Positions 25,234 to 37,433 are shown, counted from the first letter of the stretch. The stretch: DNA of 64,000 bases from Zeugodacus cucurbitae (GCF_028554725.1 NC_071671.1:1364001-1428000), one strand, 5' to 3'. Notes: generated by a model not told the origin, from the sequence alone. A program made the numbers and translations.

Positions 25234-28200
25234 GTGAGTACATATCGAGATCCAATTTTATAAAAAAAATATAGAAAAAGGCACAATAACAACAATACAA
25301 CATTTTTTTGAAAATTTGTAACCATAAAGCATTTAAATTTTCTTCTTTCTTGGTAGAATTTATTTTATTCAGTTGAGTTTAGAGCTCTATTAACATTTTT
25401 AATAGAAATGAATATTCAAACACAAAAACAAGCACATATAGAGAAAAAGGCGGCTCTGCTCATGCTCTCAACAACGAACTCCAGTTAAGGACCGCTTAGC
25501 ATTTCGCAAGCCCTGAAATGTCCACAGTTTCGCTTAATTTGAGCCCTTAGTTGTTTCAATTAACTTGTCTATGCCGTAAGCGTTTAGGGAATCCTCATAA
25601 ATGTCCAACTAATCGAGCAAACAAAGAAGCAACAAAGCTCAATGACATTTAACAACAACACATACAGACATACACATACACCTGCACTGTTAACTTACAA
25701 GCAGCACACGAGACCGTAGCACAGACGGGTCATTAAGTACATCGAACAGGCAACACTGAACAACACAGCATTTAACTCATCAAAGCTCGATCCGCAAAAT
25801 TTTACTAATAACTTGCAACTTGTCTCATTTTTACTCCCTTACTCTACCACCAACACACACACACTGCGACGCCGCAAACCGCACCGCATTGGCCACCACA
25901 CACAATCGCATCAACCTAAACCATAAAATGCCACAACAACAATAATAACTATGCACACACCGTAACCGTACACTCAGCAGTGCAAGACATGATAAATTTA
26001 CAAAAATTACAAAATTTAGCCACGCTCCAGCAGCAGCAACAACAACAGCAACAGCAGCACCATCATCTACAACATTCCAACGGCGGCAATGGCATACACC
26101 AGCATCAGCATCACCACCACCACCACACACAGCTGCCGCACTTGCACACGCCACCTGGCGGCTCCGCCACACCGGTTAGCGTGGCACAGAGTGTCACACC
26201 GGCGACGGCAGCAGCACTAGCAAGTCTTCAGGGATTAGCGGCCGGCATCAGCGCCTCAGCAGCCGCGGCGGCAGCACTCAACTCACCGCTCAATTTGACT
26301 GTTGGCGCCGGTGGTGCGGGTGGCATTAGTGCCTGTCTGCCGCCAATTGGTGCCACTGGCCCACACAGCGCACCTTGTTCCCCCAACGCGCTGTCCGCAT
26401 CGAACGTGCTGGCCGCAGCAGCAGCCGCCGCAGCGGCTTCTAATAATAATAACAATAAAGTCATGTCACATGCCGGCAGCTGCGGTGGTGGTCAGGACCA
26501 GACCGGCAGCACATCGCCCAACTCGAGCTCGGTGCAGGCGCAGACAATGGCTCAGAACACGTTGGCGAATGTGTTGAACTCGGCAGCGGCAGCCGCGGCG
26601 GCTGCAGCAGCAGCTGGTGCAGCGGCCACCGCCTCACCGCCACCCGCGATGCCGACATCGGCGACCAGCGGCCAAATGCCGCAACTGATACTCGCATCCG
26701 GGCAGTTGGTGCAGGGCGTGCAGGGCGCTCAGCTGCTCATTCCAACGGCACAGGGTAAGTAACCAACAATAAGTTGTGTAAATTTTTAGTTTGAAATATT
26801 TATTTCTTACAAACTAAAAAATAAATAAAATTGATCATGCACCGTTCTATTCCCCAGGTATTGCCGTGCAGACCATTCTCACCATACCAGTGAGTCCGCA
26901 AATAAACACCAATGAGCAATTCTTGCAGAATTTCGGCGCTTTCGCATCATTCCAACAACAACAGCAGCAGCAACAACAAGCACTGTTACCACCTCCCTTG
27001 CCACCGGCGCTCGCCGCATTGCAACACGCTTCGACGCTGCCTCAGCTTGCGCAAACACAGACGAATTTACTAAAACCCAACCTGTTTTCGAGCAGCGTGC
27101 AACAGCTGTTAGCCGCTTTGCATCCGGAATTGTTTGCCGCGGCCGCTGCTAATCATCACCTACACGCCTCGACCCAGGCTACACATCACGCCATGCATCA
27201 CGCTCAACAACAACGCGGCGAACAACAATCGGCGCCGCCACCACCACACCTGGGCCATCTGCCACCTCCGCCGCACCATCACCTCGCCGCACATTCGCAC
27301 TCGCTGTCGAGCGATTTGCATTTAGCTGCCGCCGCCGCAGCAGCCGCAGCGCGTAACAGTGAAAGTGGTCACTCTCCACCCAGTTCACCCCCGCCGCACA
27401 GCATCAGTGGCGTAGCAGAGCGAACGGGCAACACAAGTTCGTCGTCCAGTACAAAAACCGCCGCGGCGGCAGCAGCAGCAGCAGCCGCTTTTCATCTTCA
27501 ACAGCAGTTGCATATAAAGCAAGAAGCATCTCCGCGACATCATCACCATCATGCGATGCACTCTCATGCACACCACAGCGGCTCGCATCACCACTCTCTA
27601 CGACATACTGTGGATGAGCTCGCCTCACCCAACCGGGAAATTGGAAAGTCAGCAAACTCAAGTTCTTCGGCTGCGTCAATGCATATGCCACCGGATGTGA
27701 GTGCATCACCACCGCCAGGACTAAGTTCGCACCATCATCACTTTCATCACCGCAGTAATGTATTAGGAAGTGGTCACCAGACGAGCTCGACACCATCGCC
27801 GCGCCCAAATTCGTCTACTTCGACGTGTACAATGACGTTACGCGACCGTGACAGGGATAGAGAGAGAGAGCGGGAAAGAGAGCGTGACCGTGAACGGGAT
27901 AGGGAGAGAGAACGAGAACGTGAACGTGAACGCGCCGAACGCACAGAAACGCATCACAAACGCAGTCCTACACGTGGTAGCGGCTCTCTAAACAATGGTC
28001 CCAGTGCCATCGCTTGCAGTGGCATGAACCTCAGCCATCATTCCAACAAACGTGAAAGGGAACGTGAACGCGAGCATTTGAGACGTTCATCTTCACCTAC
28101 ACTAGGCTCTGGCTCCAACTCAACACAATTGCCGGTGAGTGGCCGCAATTCCTCCTCGGTCGCTGGTTCGTTGTGCGCTTCCAATACCAACTCATCCTCA

Positions 28201-31200
28201 ATGAATGCATCAGCGTCAGCAGCATCCGCCTCAGCATCCGCAACTGGCAATCAACATCACCAACACGGGCATCACTCACACCAACATCACCAAAGCCATC
28301 ATCAGGCACACCACAGCCTACACCATCATCCGCACACGCTGTCGTCAGGCGTCACAACAAGTTCGGCTTCCGCCTCATCGGCCGGCGGCGTATTGTCGTC
28401 TTCAACATCGACGACATCCAACGAAAGAGGCTATTCATCTCCTTTGCGCGGCACTGCTGGCCAATTGTTCCGCACCCATTCGCCGTCACCATCGTCGACA
28501 GCGGCGGTGGCAGCCATCACACATCTGCATCATCATCAACATCAACAACAGCAGCAGCAACAACAACAACAGCACGGTCAACACGCACACAATATGGGCT
28601 CACCGCATGAGCGTGATTTCCTGGGAAATGGCGGCGCTGGGATGCGGACATCTCCACTGGGCATTGGTGTCGGTGGCGGCGGTGCAACGGTTGGCCTGGG
28701 CAGTGGACAATCTTCGGCGGCCAGCATGCTCAACAGCATTAATAGGTAAGTTCATAGGGGCACGAAATTTCACAGACCGCCACTGGGTAGCACAATAGTG
28801 GAACGCTGCAAAGTGCGCTTGTGGTTTGCTAATTAGACTTCAGAGCAGAGGAAAATTAATATGTGCCTTTGGGCCCACGAAATAACTTTTAATGGTTGTA
28901 TATCAGTGAAAGCACTTTATTAAAACTCGCAAAATTGATAGCGGCTCACATAAAGTTGGTGCCATCAAAGAATAAGCACACAACAACTTAATGCATTTAA
29001 GTACCAATTAATTATCCGCTCTACTTATATTGCAGACTCTCCGCCTCCGCAAACGGTGAATTGACCATAACGAAATCGCTGGGTCCGCCATCAGCTACCG
29101 CGATACGTGCATCGTCTGCTTCGCCCACCTCACCGGGCCTGGGTTCGTCATCGCTCGGTATAAACACCTCATCCGCCTCGCATTTGGTGCACCACCCACA
29201 CCACGGCATGCACGCGATGAAGCTCAGCCCAACAACCAGTTCGTCAATGCAACGGGAACGCGAACGTGAACGCGAGCGGGAAAGAGAGCGGGAACGAGAA
29301 AGAGAGAGGGAACGCGAACGAGATCGTGTCAGCGGCAGTGGTCACGGAGAGCCTACTTCGCAACTATCTCCGAATGGCACGGACGGTTCGAGCGGTGCAC
29401 ACGATCTGCTAATGGATTCACCGAGTGAGTAAAGATCGATTTCTTTTCAATACTTTAACTAATTTAAGAGTCAGAGCAAACATATTAGGAAACCTAAGTG
29501 ACAGTGAAATGGCTGTTGGAAATATTTCCTGATATGTCTTACAAGTTTTAAGGTTAGAATAGGGTTTTTATTTGATAGATATTTTGTCCTCAATTGAATC
29601 TTAATTGCATCAATACTAAATTATAACGAAATCGATGATAACTCTTAGGATTAAGGAAGCAAGAGTAATTTGCCTATATGAGAGAATTTCTAGTAGATTG
29701 AGCCGTCTTTCTTTAACCTGTTCGAATATTCATGACAAATAAGAGTACATACAAACATATAACTGTACATTTCACTCGGTCTCCTCATTTATATGCACCA
29801 TAAACCTCTCACAAGAGCTTCCACAATACCGTTAGGCGGATTTTTATTGTAATTACAACGAGCATTTGCCTTCGGCGGCAAGGACAGTAGCAGGAGCTTG
29901 TGTAAGACGCTTGTAAGTCGATGAGTGCATTTTGATTTATTTATTAATACAAAAGTGCGAGCATTATGCAAAGCATCATATTGTCTTTGGAGGGATTCGC
30001 GCGCCGCACGCCTCCACACACTCGCTCTCACCGTTATTGCTGTTGTTGGGCGGCGCAGTAATTAAGCAACTACTGATTGTCTGCTTGTTTATGCCAACGG
30101 AGCTTATTGCATGCTGCCGTGTTGCATGCAACACGCGGCGCTACTTGTCAGTGTCTGACATCATGGTATTCGTTTGGTATTATGGCAACATTAGCAGCAA
30201 CAATGGCTGCAATAACAGCAACAGCAACAACACCAAGGCTGAAAATAGTTGGAAACTGGAGCTCTTGCCGCGGCAACAACAATAATTCAACTAACTAACA
30301 AATATTTTGATGTTGCAACATATTGTTGTTTTCATTGTTGTTGTTGTTGTCACTATTATTACACTTAGTTTGCAAGTGAAATGTGTCATTAAATGCAAAA
30401 ACAAACACCGTTCCACTTGAATGCCAAACGAGGATGCTGCCACATCTTAAAGTCCTCGTCCGCGGCGCTAACGGAGCGCTTGCGTTGAGGCAGCGACGTT
30501 GCTGGTGTTACTGTCATGGCGCACTCGAGTTTTGTAAGCGTCAATTAGGAGTAATTAAGGCAAACATTGTGTGCCGCAAGTTATTGTTATTGTTTCGTTG
30601 TTGCCGCTGTTATATTGTAGTTGCATGGTTGCATGGCGCGTGTTGCATGAATTATGCGCACATTTAAGTACAACTTTCGAACGTCGCTAGAAGCTTTTGT
30701 TGTCATAGTCTCCGGCATATTCTCTTACAGTTGGGCGATAAATAATTTTACGGAAATTTGTTGCAACTTCTGTGACTTGCCACAGCGAGCTGTTGACTGT
30801 TTTCGAAGACTTTAAGCGACGCTTTTCGCTAAGTCTGGCTTTTTCGTTGACAAACTGAATTTCCGTGTAGAATTTTCCTAAACATTATAAAAACAACAAC
30901 AACAACACTAATGCATCAACTTGCCACTTCCGTTCTTGCCACCCAATAAAGCAAGCCTCCTTCTACACTCTACTTCCGCGTTATTTTTAGTGTACTCTAC
31001 TGCTTATTTGCTATTTCATTATGCAATTCTTCTGCTTCTTTTTAACATGCGAGTCATTTGTGTTTTTCCATGTAAATCCATACATACACACATACATGGA
31101 TACGAGTGTATTAGGTAAATATCTGCTTGTAGCACCGTAATATGCTGAAATATTCACCTTTAATTGGCAAAAAGCTGCAAAAAGTATCCAATTATTGATC

Positions 31201-34200
31201 CAATTAAAAGCAAATTCTTTGCATTCGTACTACATTCGTACACAGCGCACACACCCTTGGCCAAACAAATGAGAACACACAGATACACACACACCTGCAG
31301 ACATGGATATTTGCACTTATGCAGCAAATTTTGTACACACATGTACACAATCGCACCTACAACTAGGTACGGACTCGCACTCATAAATTACAACCACTCC
31401 CCCTATTATTGCAGCGCCGCAACCCCTCTTCCCTGCACTCACTCACTCACGGTGTGTGCTTTGTGGTGTAGTGGCAGTCTTTGCTTAATTTTCTAACTGC
31501 GAACGCGGAGTAATAACCTCTTTCGGTTTTTATTTTTGGCAAACTATCGCCACTATGCTGCTATGCTTAAAAAACACAATTAAGACCGGCGATTTTCCGA
31601 TTTTCGTTGGAAGCCATAAAAAATTTGCATCGCAGTTCGCCGTCCATTACACAAGCAGGCATACAAATAGGTGCACTTATACACTTGCAGAGGCGCAGAG
31701 GCGCAGAGGCGCAACTGCGGAGGCAAGCGTGTAATGGAGTTTTTTCAGTCAATCGCTGATTTATTAGCCATCATTCGCTGCTTAACCTGCAGGGCAGTCT
31801 GCACAAATAACTGTAAATTTGTTAGAAAGGGAGAAGCAAAGAGATGAATTGGAAAAATAAACTTAATTTAGGAAAATATTTCAGCAATATTAAACCCAGC
31901 TCAAACTTGACTACCCCTATTACCACTTTGCTATCCTTTGGTTTTCACAATCAGCTCCATAAAGGCCCCAAATTGGCTTTAGTACTTGATTATATATAAA
32001 CAGCTTGTTTGCGATTGAAAGCGTGGATCTCCGACTGACCAGATGGTAAAACTTAGCAAATTTTAAATCAAGCTCACACCTCTTTTTCTTGACATGCTCT
32101 TTCCAGCGAAGCTTAGCATCTAGGGTGATTCCTAGGTACTTAGCATTATTGTGATGTGGTATAGGAGTACCATTTATATAAATGGGATGGTATAGCAACT
32201 CTCATATTTGACATACCAGAATTTAGGTAGTGGCGAAACGAACAAGTAACTGATGCTAAAAAAAAATATGGTTGATGGGTAGCACTGATGAAAAGAGCTT
32301 CGAATGACCTTGATTAAAAATTGTTACCAGAAAAAGTCCAGTATTAAGTTGAGAGACCTTAAAGAGAGATCTTCAAACTCTCCGCTGATCAATTAAACTT
32401 GCTTTAGCTGTTGTTATTTTGGTGAATTAACGGATGCTTTTTAGATGTGTGGTTTTCAATCAAGCTATACTTTTATTGGAGTTGGTCGTTTTGACAGCTG
32501 TTACGATTTACATATACTCAGCTTGGTTTGGCGTTTCATTATGAACAGATTTACTCCTGAACAATGTTTAGTAGTGACTTACGGGTTCAATTGCTGCAAA
32601 AATTTGCCGAAAATTTGATCTTTCGGCTGGAAGAACTGCTGACGGTGCAGTGAGACCGAACAAAGTGTATGTCCGTAGAGTTTTAGATCCACACATTTTC
32701 TCAGTTTTTATTGATTCTATTTTACTGATAACTTTCTAAGAATTTCCAAGTAGCAGCCAATGACAAGCTTAATTGTTGTTCTTCATTTGACTCAAAAATG
32801 ATTATATTCGACAAAGATGAACTTTTAGAATAATCTGACGCCGCATCAATTAATATTTGCCTACACTACGATTGAGAATATCAAATCTGATATGTTCGCA
32901 AAACTTTTAATACTAATTAGCCAAATTTCGCGAATTTGTGTCGCCTTGAAAAGTTTAAATTTGAAAAACCATGCGCAAAATCCGCTAAAACTTTTCACGA
33001 AAATCCGTTCACAAAATTTGTGTTTAATATGTCTTCATACCCACATGCACACACATCGTTGAAGACTCTTGAAGACTGTGTTAGTGTGTTGTGCATCCAT
33101 AATGATATCAACAAATCTTTTTGTGCGACAAAAGCTGTGAAGTAACAACAAGTGAGTGAGCAGCAACAGACGAATTCATATTTTATGAGAACTGCAAGCA
33201 GGTAAAAGTTAACTCTTTCGCTGGGATCTATGTGGATGTGTTGCGTTACGGCTTCTCCAAGCTCATACTTTCGTGAAAGCTCTTTACGTTACGCCTACCT
33301 CAAGCTCCCACAAGCCTAGCTTGTCAAAGTTTATTAGCTGTTGCTTTGTAATTGCCATTTGACGGCTGCCGAAAGACGCCGAGAGAGCGTGAGTAAATGT
33401 GTCTTTAAGAAGTCGCTAAACTTTCGCTGCGGTGCTAAGAAGACGTATGTGTGACTGATGCTCGGATTTGCCAAATCTTCCTTACTTTGGTTGCTAAGTC
33501 TCATTGACTTGCGGCAATTTGCATTCAAGGATAAATGCATATGTGTGCGTTGTTGTTGTTGCAAACTTCAATTTATCAACGGCAATGGTAATTGCGTATT
33601 AACGTCGATGTCGATGTGCAGCGTCGTATTTATTTACTGTTACATGTCACAATACCTTTGCCAAAATGTCACAACAATTTGTACAACAACTGCACATGCA
33701 ACAACAACAAATAAAGTTAGCGAAAGATGCAATTATTTTGATACTATTTATGGAGGCAATCTATTTTACGCGAATAACTGTAACTCAATTTGACTGCCTT
33801 GACGTGAGTTTCGGTTTGAAAAGTTTTCCTTCTTTTTAATGGATCATAATAAATTTTGGTTTACTTTGCAAATTAACTAAGAATTAGCACTAGTTTGTAG
33901 TAGAGAGATTAGAGAGATTCTAGATTTTATCACATTTCATCCATCATCTTTCTTTCCATCAAACTCACGCACATTTTCTCTATTTACTCCCTTCAGATGA
34001 GCCCACCATCAATCAGGCCACCACCAATGTCGTTGAGGGCATCGATTTGGATGAGATCAAAGAATTTGCCAAAGCGTTCAAGTTGCGACGCCTTTCACTG
34101 GGCCTCACGCAGACACAAGTGGGGCAGGCGTTATCGGTGACCGAGGGGCCGGCTTACAGTCAGAGCGCCATATGCAGGTGAGGCGACAATATATTTATTG

Positions 34201-36364
34201 ATATTAAAAAAAAGTAATAAATGTATAAATTTAAGAGCTCAGAGTTGTCAGAACACACAAGAAAAATTGAGTTAATTCAAAATCATCGATTTTATAAAAA
34301 TATGTCGTATAAATTAAAAATTAGCAACATTTTGTAATTTGATAAACTACAAGTTCACGGTAGTCTGCAAAGTTTTCCAAAGTTAAATGCAGTAAAAAGT
34401 TAAAGCTTTTTTAAAGCTCCTGATTTTTTGGCTTACGGTGATTTGAAAGCAATGAAATATACACAGCTTATTAAAATACAGGAATTTCATTGAGTATTTA
34501 TAATGCTTATACCAATGAAATATTCATGAAGGCGCTTTTTCAGCACTAATTTGAAGAAAGCTTGTACAGAAAGCTTTCATACTTTCATCAAAACTTTTTA
34601 CTCAGTGTTTTTCCAGCTCTCATTTTAGAAAGCTCGGCAGGAAGCTTTCATACTTTTGCGCAAGCATTTAACCTCTTAGGATGAAAGCTTTCACTTCTCG
34701 AAAGCTTTCACTTTTGCAAAAGCTTTTTACCTCTTAGGATGACAGCTTCTACCCAAAACGAATTGTTATATACAAATTTGAAAGCTTCCATCACAAGCTT
34801 TGTAACGTATGGAAAATTCTCATCGTATGTTCATTATTCAATACAAAATTGTACTTGTGTTCTGAAAGCTCTTTGGATTTTTTACTGTGCCAGGACATTT
34901 AAGCATAATTTCATTTTAAGCTTACACAAAATAAATCCCCACAGATTGATTGAGAGACAAACAAACTAAAATGAAATATATATTTATTTATTTTATACTT
35001 TTCCGCTACGAAAACAAAAAAAAAAAACAAAAACAATTTAAAATGCAATTCAATACAAAAACAAATGCAACAGTGCACTCGCCGCACAGATGTACGCCGC
35101 CCAATTGTCGTCGCAGCAGCAGAACATGTACGTGCCCCCAAAACTACTTACTTACACACACTAAAAATTAAGAACAAAGAAACTAAAGAAAAGAACACGC
35201 CTTAAAGTATCTAACTAACAAAAGTAGAAAGTAGTTTGTAGACTAACCAAAATGCAGTTCAATTACATACATAACTAAAACGACTAACACAATAACAAAA
35301 ACAACAACAATAACAACAAATAATTATTCACTAAGTATGCGCTGTAGAATTATTTATTAATTTGCTTTCCGCTCGCCGCTTGCCGCCGAAAAACGCTTTC
35401 CGTTCATTTATATTTATTTTTATTTTTATTTTTTTTGGTATACTCACTTCATTGCTTATTGGCCAGGGCATTGCCAAAGTCTTTATCATATGAACAGTAA
35501 AAAAATAAATAAGAAGAGAAGATATGTCAAATAAAATATTGTCGCGGCGTTGAAACCAACATTTTGTGAATTTACTTATTTGCTCGCTTTTTAGCACATT
35601 TGACAATGTCCTGGCACTTAAAACTTCCACAGTTAGTTCTAACAGTCTACTTGCGCATACTTACCACGCCCACACGCCCATACACACACCAACACCCACA
35701 TGCAACTGTAGCTTTATTAAAGCGAAATTTTAAATTTTACTAATTCTCAAAACTCTCTCTTACAATGACCCCCTTTCACTCTCTCAAACCTGAACCCACT
35801 CCGCGTAGGTTTGAAAAATTGGACATAACGCCAAAGAGCGCACAGAAAATTAAGCCAGTCTTAGAGCGCTGGATGAAGGAGGCCGAAGAGAGGTGAGAGT
35901 ATGGAAGAAGTTCCACACGCCGACGATCGCAAGCGCGTACACGAACTTTACTAACTAACTTTATATTTTCTTTTTTCACACTCTCCCATACAGTCACTGG
36001 AATCGCTACAAATCTGGTCAGAACCATTTAACCGATTATATAGGCGTGGAGCCGTCGAAGAAGCGCAAGCGGCGCACTTCGTTCACACCGCAAGCGCTGG
36101 AGCTGCTGAATGCGCACTTCGAGCGCAACACACATCCATCGGGTGAGTGGTAATTTCGAAAATGACATTCCCCCATAACCTTCCAGTGGAACAGGTTTTT
36201 TGCTAACAACGCACTCTCTCTCCTCTCTCCCAACTGTAGGCACGGAAATCACCGGTTTGGCGCACCAATTAGGCTATGAGCGCGAGGTGATACGCATCTG
36301 GTTCTGCAACAAGCGACAGGCGCTGAAGAACACCGTGCGCATGATGTCTAAAGGGATGGTGTAG
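24858..36364 (+). CDS. pdm3: pdm3, class VI POU-homeodomain transcription factor (8 exons, 5' end missing)
   Basis: This is a nuclear DNA-binding regulator. In Drosophila, Pdm3 controls olfactory and ellipsoid-body neuron identity and axon targeting, and female abdominal pigmentation (established). Exons read here: 24858-25233, 25981-26754, 26858-28745, 29036-29424, 33997-34177, 35809-35892, 35994-36142 and 36240-36364. Phases agree throughout and give 1,321 residues before TAG. Residues about 1-1140 are low complexity: polyQ near 142, His-rich runs, several polyAla tracts, Ser-rich stretches and two Arg-Glu repeats (about 712-747 and 1086-1110). The POU-specific domain begins near residue 1157 (DLDEIKEFAKAFK, then LGLTQTQVG and SQSAICRFE). 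The linker follows, then a homeodomain at about 1253-1312 with RRTSF and recognition helix IWFCNKRQ, whose Cys at position 50 is typical of POU factors. The extended POU-specific domain and the linker fit POU6F/Pdm3 rather than nub, vvl or acj6. The first exon opens at phase 0 with no ATG, so the initiator exon lies upstream. Confidence 0.92.
25234..25980 (+). other. pdm3 intron after visible exon 1, tandem acceptor
   Basis: Intron with donor GTGAGT. It ends in the tandem acceptor CAGCAG at 25975-25980, so two splice outcomes three bases apart are possible. It contains AT-rich and CA-rich sequence and no recognisable gene. Confidence 0.75.
25981..26754 (+). CDS. pdm3: pdm3 exon 2 (polyQ, polyH, polyA)
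   Basis: The acceptor is the tandem CAGCAG at 25975-25980 and the donor is CAGG|GTAAGT. The exon begins MQDMINLQKLQNLATL, followed by about ten Gln, a His/Gln stretch and several polyAla tracts. It ends in LILASGQLVQGVQGAQLLIPTAQ, a conserved-looking hydrophobic stretch. It leaves one base for the next exon. Confidence 0.88.
26858..28745 (+). CDS. pdm3: pdm3 exon 3 (large low-complexity exon)
   Basis: The acceptor is TTCCCCAG and the donor AATAG|GTAAGT. The first residues, GIAVQTILTIPVSPQ then NEQFLQNFGAFASF, look conserved. The remainder is Gln, His, Ala and Ser runs with an Arg-Glu/Arg-Asp repeat at 27838-27945. The 1,888-nt exon stays open throughout, which together with its consistent phases argues that it is coding. 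Confidence 0.9.
27838..27945 (+). repeat. Arg-Glu/Arg-Asp coding repeat in pdm3 exon 3
   Basis: Purine-rich CGNGAN repeats encode alternating Arg with Glu or Asp for about 36 residues, ending ERAERT. Mixed codons (CGT, CGG, AGA; GAG, GAA) show that the protein repeat is not a young pure microsatellite. Confidence 0.8.
29036..29424 (+). CDS. pdm3: pdm3 exon 4 (Ser/Pro-rich, Arg-Glu repeat)
   Basis: The acceptor is TATTGCAG and the donor CCGA|GTGAGT. The exon begins LSASANGELTITKSLGPPS and contains a 25-residue Arg-Glu repeat at 29253-29327. It ends HDLLMDSP, one base into the codon completed by the POU exon. Confidence 0.88.
29253..29327 (+). repeat. Arg-Glu coding repeat in pdm3 exon 4
   Basis: Twenty-five residues of almost strict Arg-Glu alternation, ending ERDRVSG, again with mixed codons. 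It is the second such tract in the protein, on a different exon. Confidence 0.8.
31920..32198 (-). mobile_element. Non-LTR retrotransposon (jockey-type) RT fragment
   Basis: A 92-residue open frame contains NAKYLGITLDAKLRWKEHV and a downstream KLFIYNQVLKPIW. This is the region just past the catalytic domain in jockey-clade reverse transcriptases (YLGxxLDxxLxWxxH and a later LxPIWxYG). The catalytic part is absent and the frame decays after GLYGAD, so it is a dead 3'-region fragment in a pdm3 intron. Confidence 0.75.
32541..32700 (+). pseudogene. Probable transposase-like N-terminal remnant
   Basis: An ATG at 32541 opens MNRFTPEQCLVVTYGFN, resembling the start (RFTPEQR...) of a helix-turn-helix protein found in many insect transposons. 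The frame then meets a stop. Later bases (AAATTTGATCTTTCGGCTGG, GTCCGTAGAGTTTTAGATCC) look like decayed family sequence. The assignment is by resemblance only. Confidence 0.3.
33997..34177 (+). CDS. pdm3: pdm3 exon 5 (first part of POU-specific domain)
   Basis: The acceptor is CTCCCTTCAG and the donor TGCAG|GTGAGG. The exon encodes EPTINQATTNVVEGIDLDE and most of the POU-specific domain (FAKAFKLRRLSLGLTQTQVG, then SQSAIC). It lies after a 4.57-kb intron. Confidence 0.93.
34178..35808 (+). other. pdm3 intron between POU exons 5 and 6
   Basis: Donor GTGAGG, acceptor GCGTAG. It contains the GAAAGCTTTC array at 34555-34880 and AT-rich sequence. No other exon was seen. Confidence 0.8.
34555..34880. 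repeat. GAAAGCTTTCA palindrome array
   Basis: The palindrome-centred word GAAAGCTTTCA or a close variant occurs at 34569, 34640, 34683, 34700 and about 34779. It is interleaved with ACTTTTGC and TTTACCTCTTAGGATGA, the last repeating about 58 bp apart (34669 and 34727). It is a degenerate short-period repeat inside a pdm3 intron. Confidence 0.65.
35809..35892 (+). CDS. pdm3: pdm3 exon 6 (end of POU-specific domain)
   Basis: This 84-nt exon encodes FEKLDITPKSAQKIKPVLERW and the following acidic residues. The acceptor is CGCGTAG and the donor AGAG|GTGAGA. It continues the third and fourth helices of the POU-specific domain. Confidence 0.93.
35994..36142 (+). CDS. pdm3: pdm3 exon 7 (POU linker and start of homeodomain)
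   Basis: The acceptor is CATACAG and the donor TCGG|GTGAGT. The exon encodes the linker (HWNRYKSGQNHLTDYIG), the basic segment KKRKRRTSF and the first homeodomain helix through NTHPS. The linker between the two halves of the POU domain is of class VI type. Confidence 0.93.
36240..36364 (+). CDS. pdm3: pdm3 exon 8 (homeodomain helices 2-3 and stop)
   Basis: The acceptor is AACTGTAG. The exon encodes TEITGLAHQLGYEREVIRIW and the recognition helix with WFCNKRQALKN. It closes NTVRMMSKGMV and TAG at 36362-36364. Confidence 0.94.
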
Positions 36365-37433
36365 GATGACGCACACTTCGATCACTTTCAGCGCACATTT
36401 TGAAGGAACAAGGAAGGCGAGTGAGCGCAGAAGGCCAATATAATTGAAGTGGAAGCAGAAGCGCTGTTGCCAAGTTTCGCTTGAAAGCTTCTTATGTACT
36501 TCGCAAGGAAAATAATTTGACTTAGCGGAAACTGGTATTCGCTTGAGCTCGACACTGCGCTCCAAACTGTAAATTATTTCAGCATTTATTCCATTATTTA
36601 TGCATCAAATATATATGATTTTGTAAAGTAATTACATAACTTAAGCACGGCAACACTCAATACTCTAATGGCTAGCTATTGATTTCTACTAAACTAAGAC
36701 AACAACCACACAGGCTAAGATTGTAAAGACAGCTCTTGCATGAGTTCTAAAAGACAAAATAGCCATGAAGATATGTTTGCCCCCAGCAAAATTAAATTAG
36801 ATAAGCTTAAAGCATAGTGTACCACACTTTCCTCCTACGCAGTCGCAACAGTCTGTCATAAAAGTATGTATACGAAGAGTTCTATTGTATATTTCAAGCT
36901 GTATTGTGGCGGTATAAGCGATATGATAGTCACATTAGCAGTGAAAAAACTCCACATGCCTAGTATAACTGTAAATAGTTGATGCATAAAATACAATAAC
37001 AAAATGCGGACAGCTCAAATGTGCTAAAAATATGAAATTTCGTAAATTTTGGAAACAAACAACTTTTCCAAACACAATTACTGTATAAAGACCGTTAGTT
37101 TAGCGAGTTTGAGCTGCGCTTCTTTATAAATAATTGCAAAACAAAAATTATAATAAATCGGAGAATACTAAAATTAAAAAAAATTAAAGCCATGACATTG
37201 TAAATGGTGTGTCATATATATGTGTATGTGTATGTTCAAAACAGTCTTTACAAATAATATTTATGTTTATTTGTATGCATTATTACCAGTAAAATGAAAA
37301 TATAAGAAAAATATTAGCAACCAATTAAATTAGTCCAACTAAACATTGTATACGAATAGCAAACTAAAAGCAAATTAAAATACTAAGATTCGAGATAAGC
37401 TGCTAGTTTATTAAGTGTGTATCATATAGCTGC

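Larger units (their letters stand above)
29425..33996 (+). other. pdm3 4.57-kb intron before the POU exons
   Basis: Donor GTGAGT, acceptor CCCTTCAG. It contains a minus-strand LINE reverse-transcriptase remnant (31920-32198) and a transposase-like remnant (from 32541). The rest is AT-rich with CAA/GTT microsatellites. I recognised no additional exon. Confidence 0.8.

Noticed and set aside
25831..28309. Open frames antisense or out of frame to pdm3 exons 2-3
   Set aside because: They are shadows of CAG/CAC/GCN repeats in the coding exons. The sense frame joins in phase to a POU domain.
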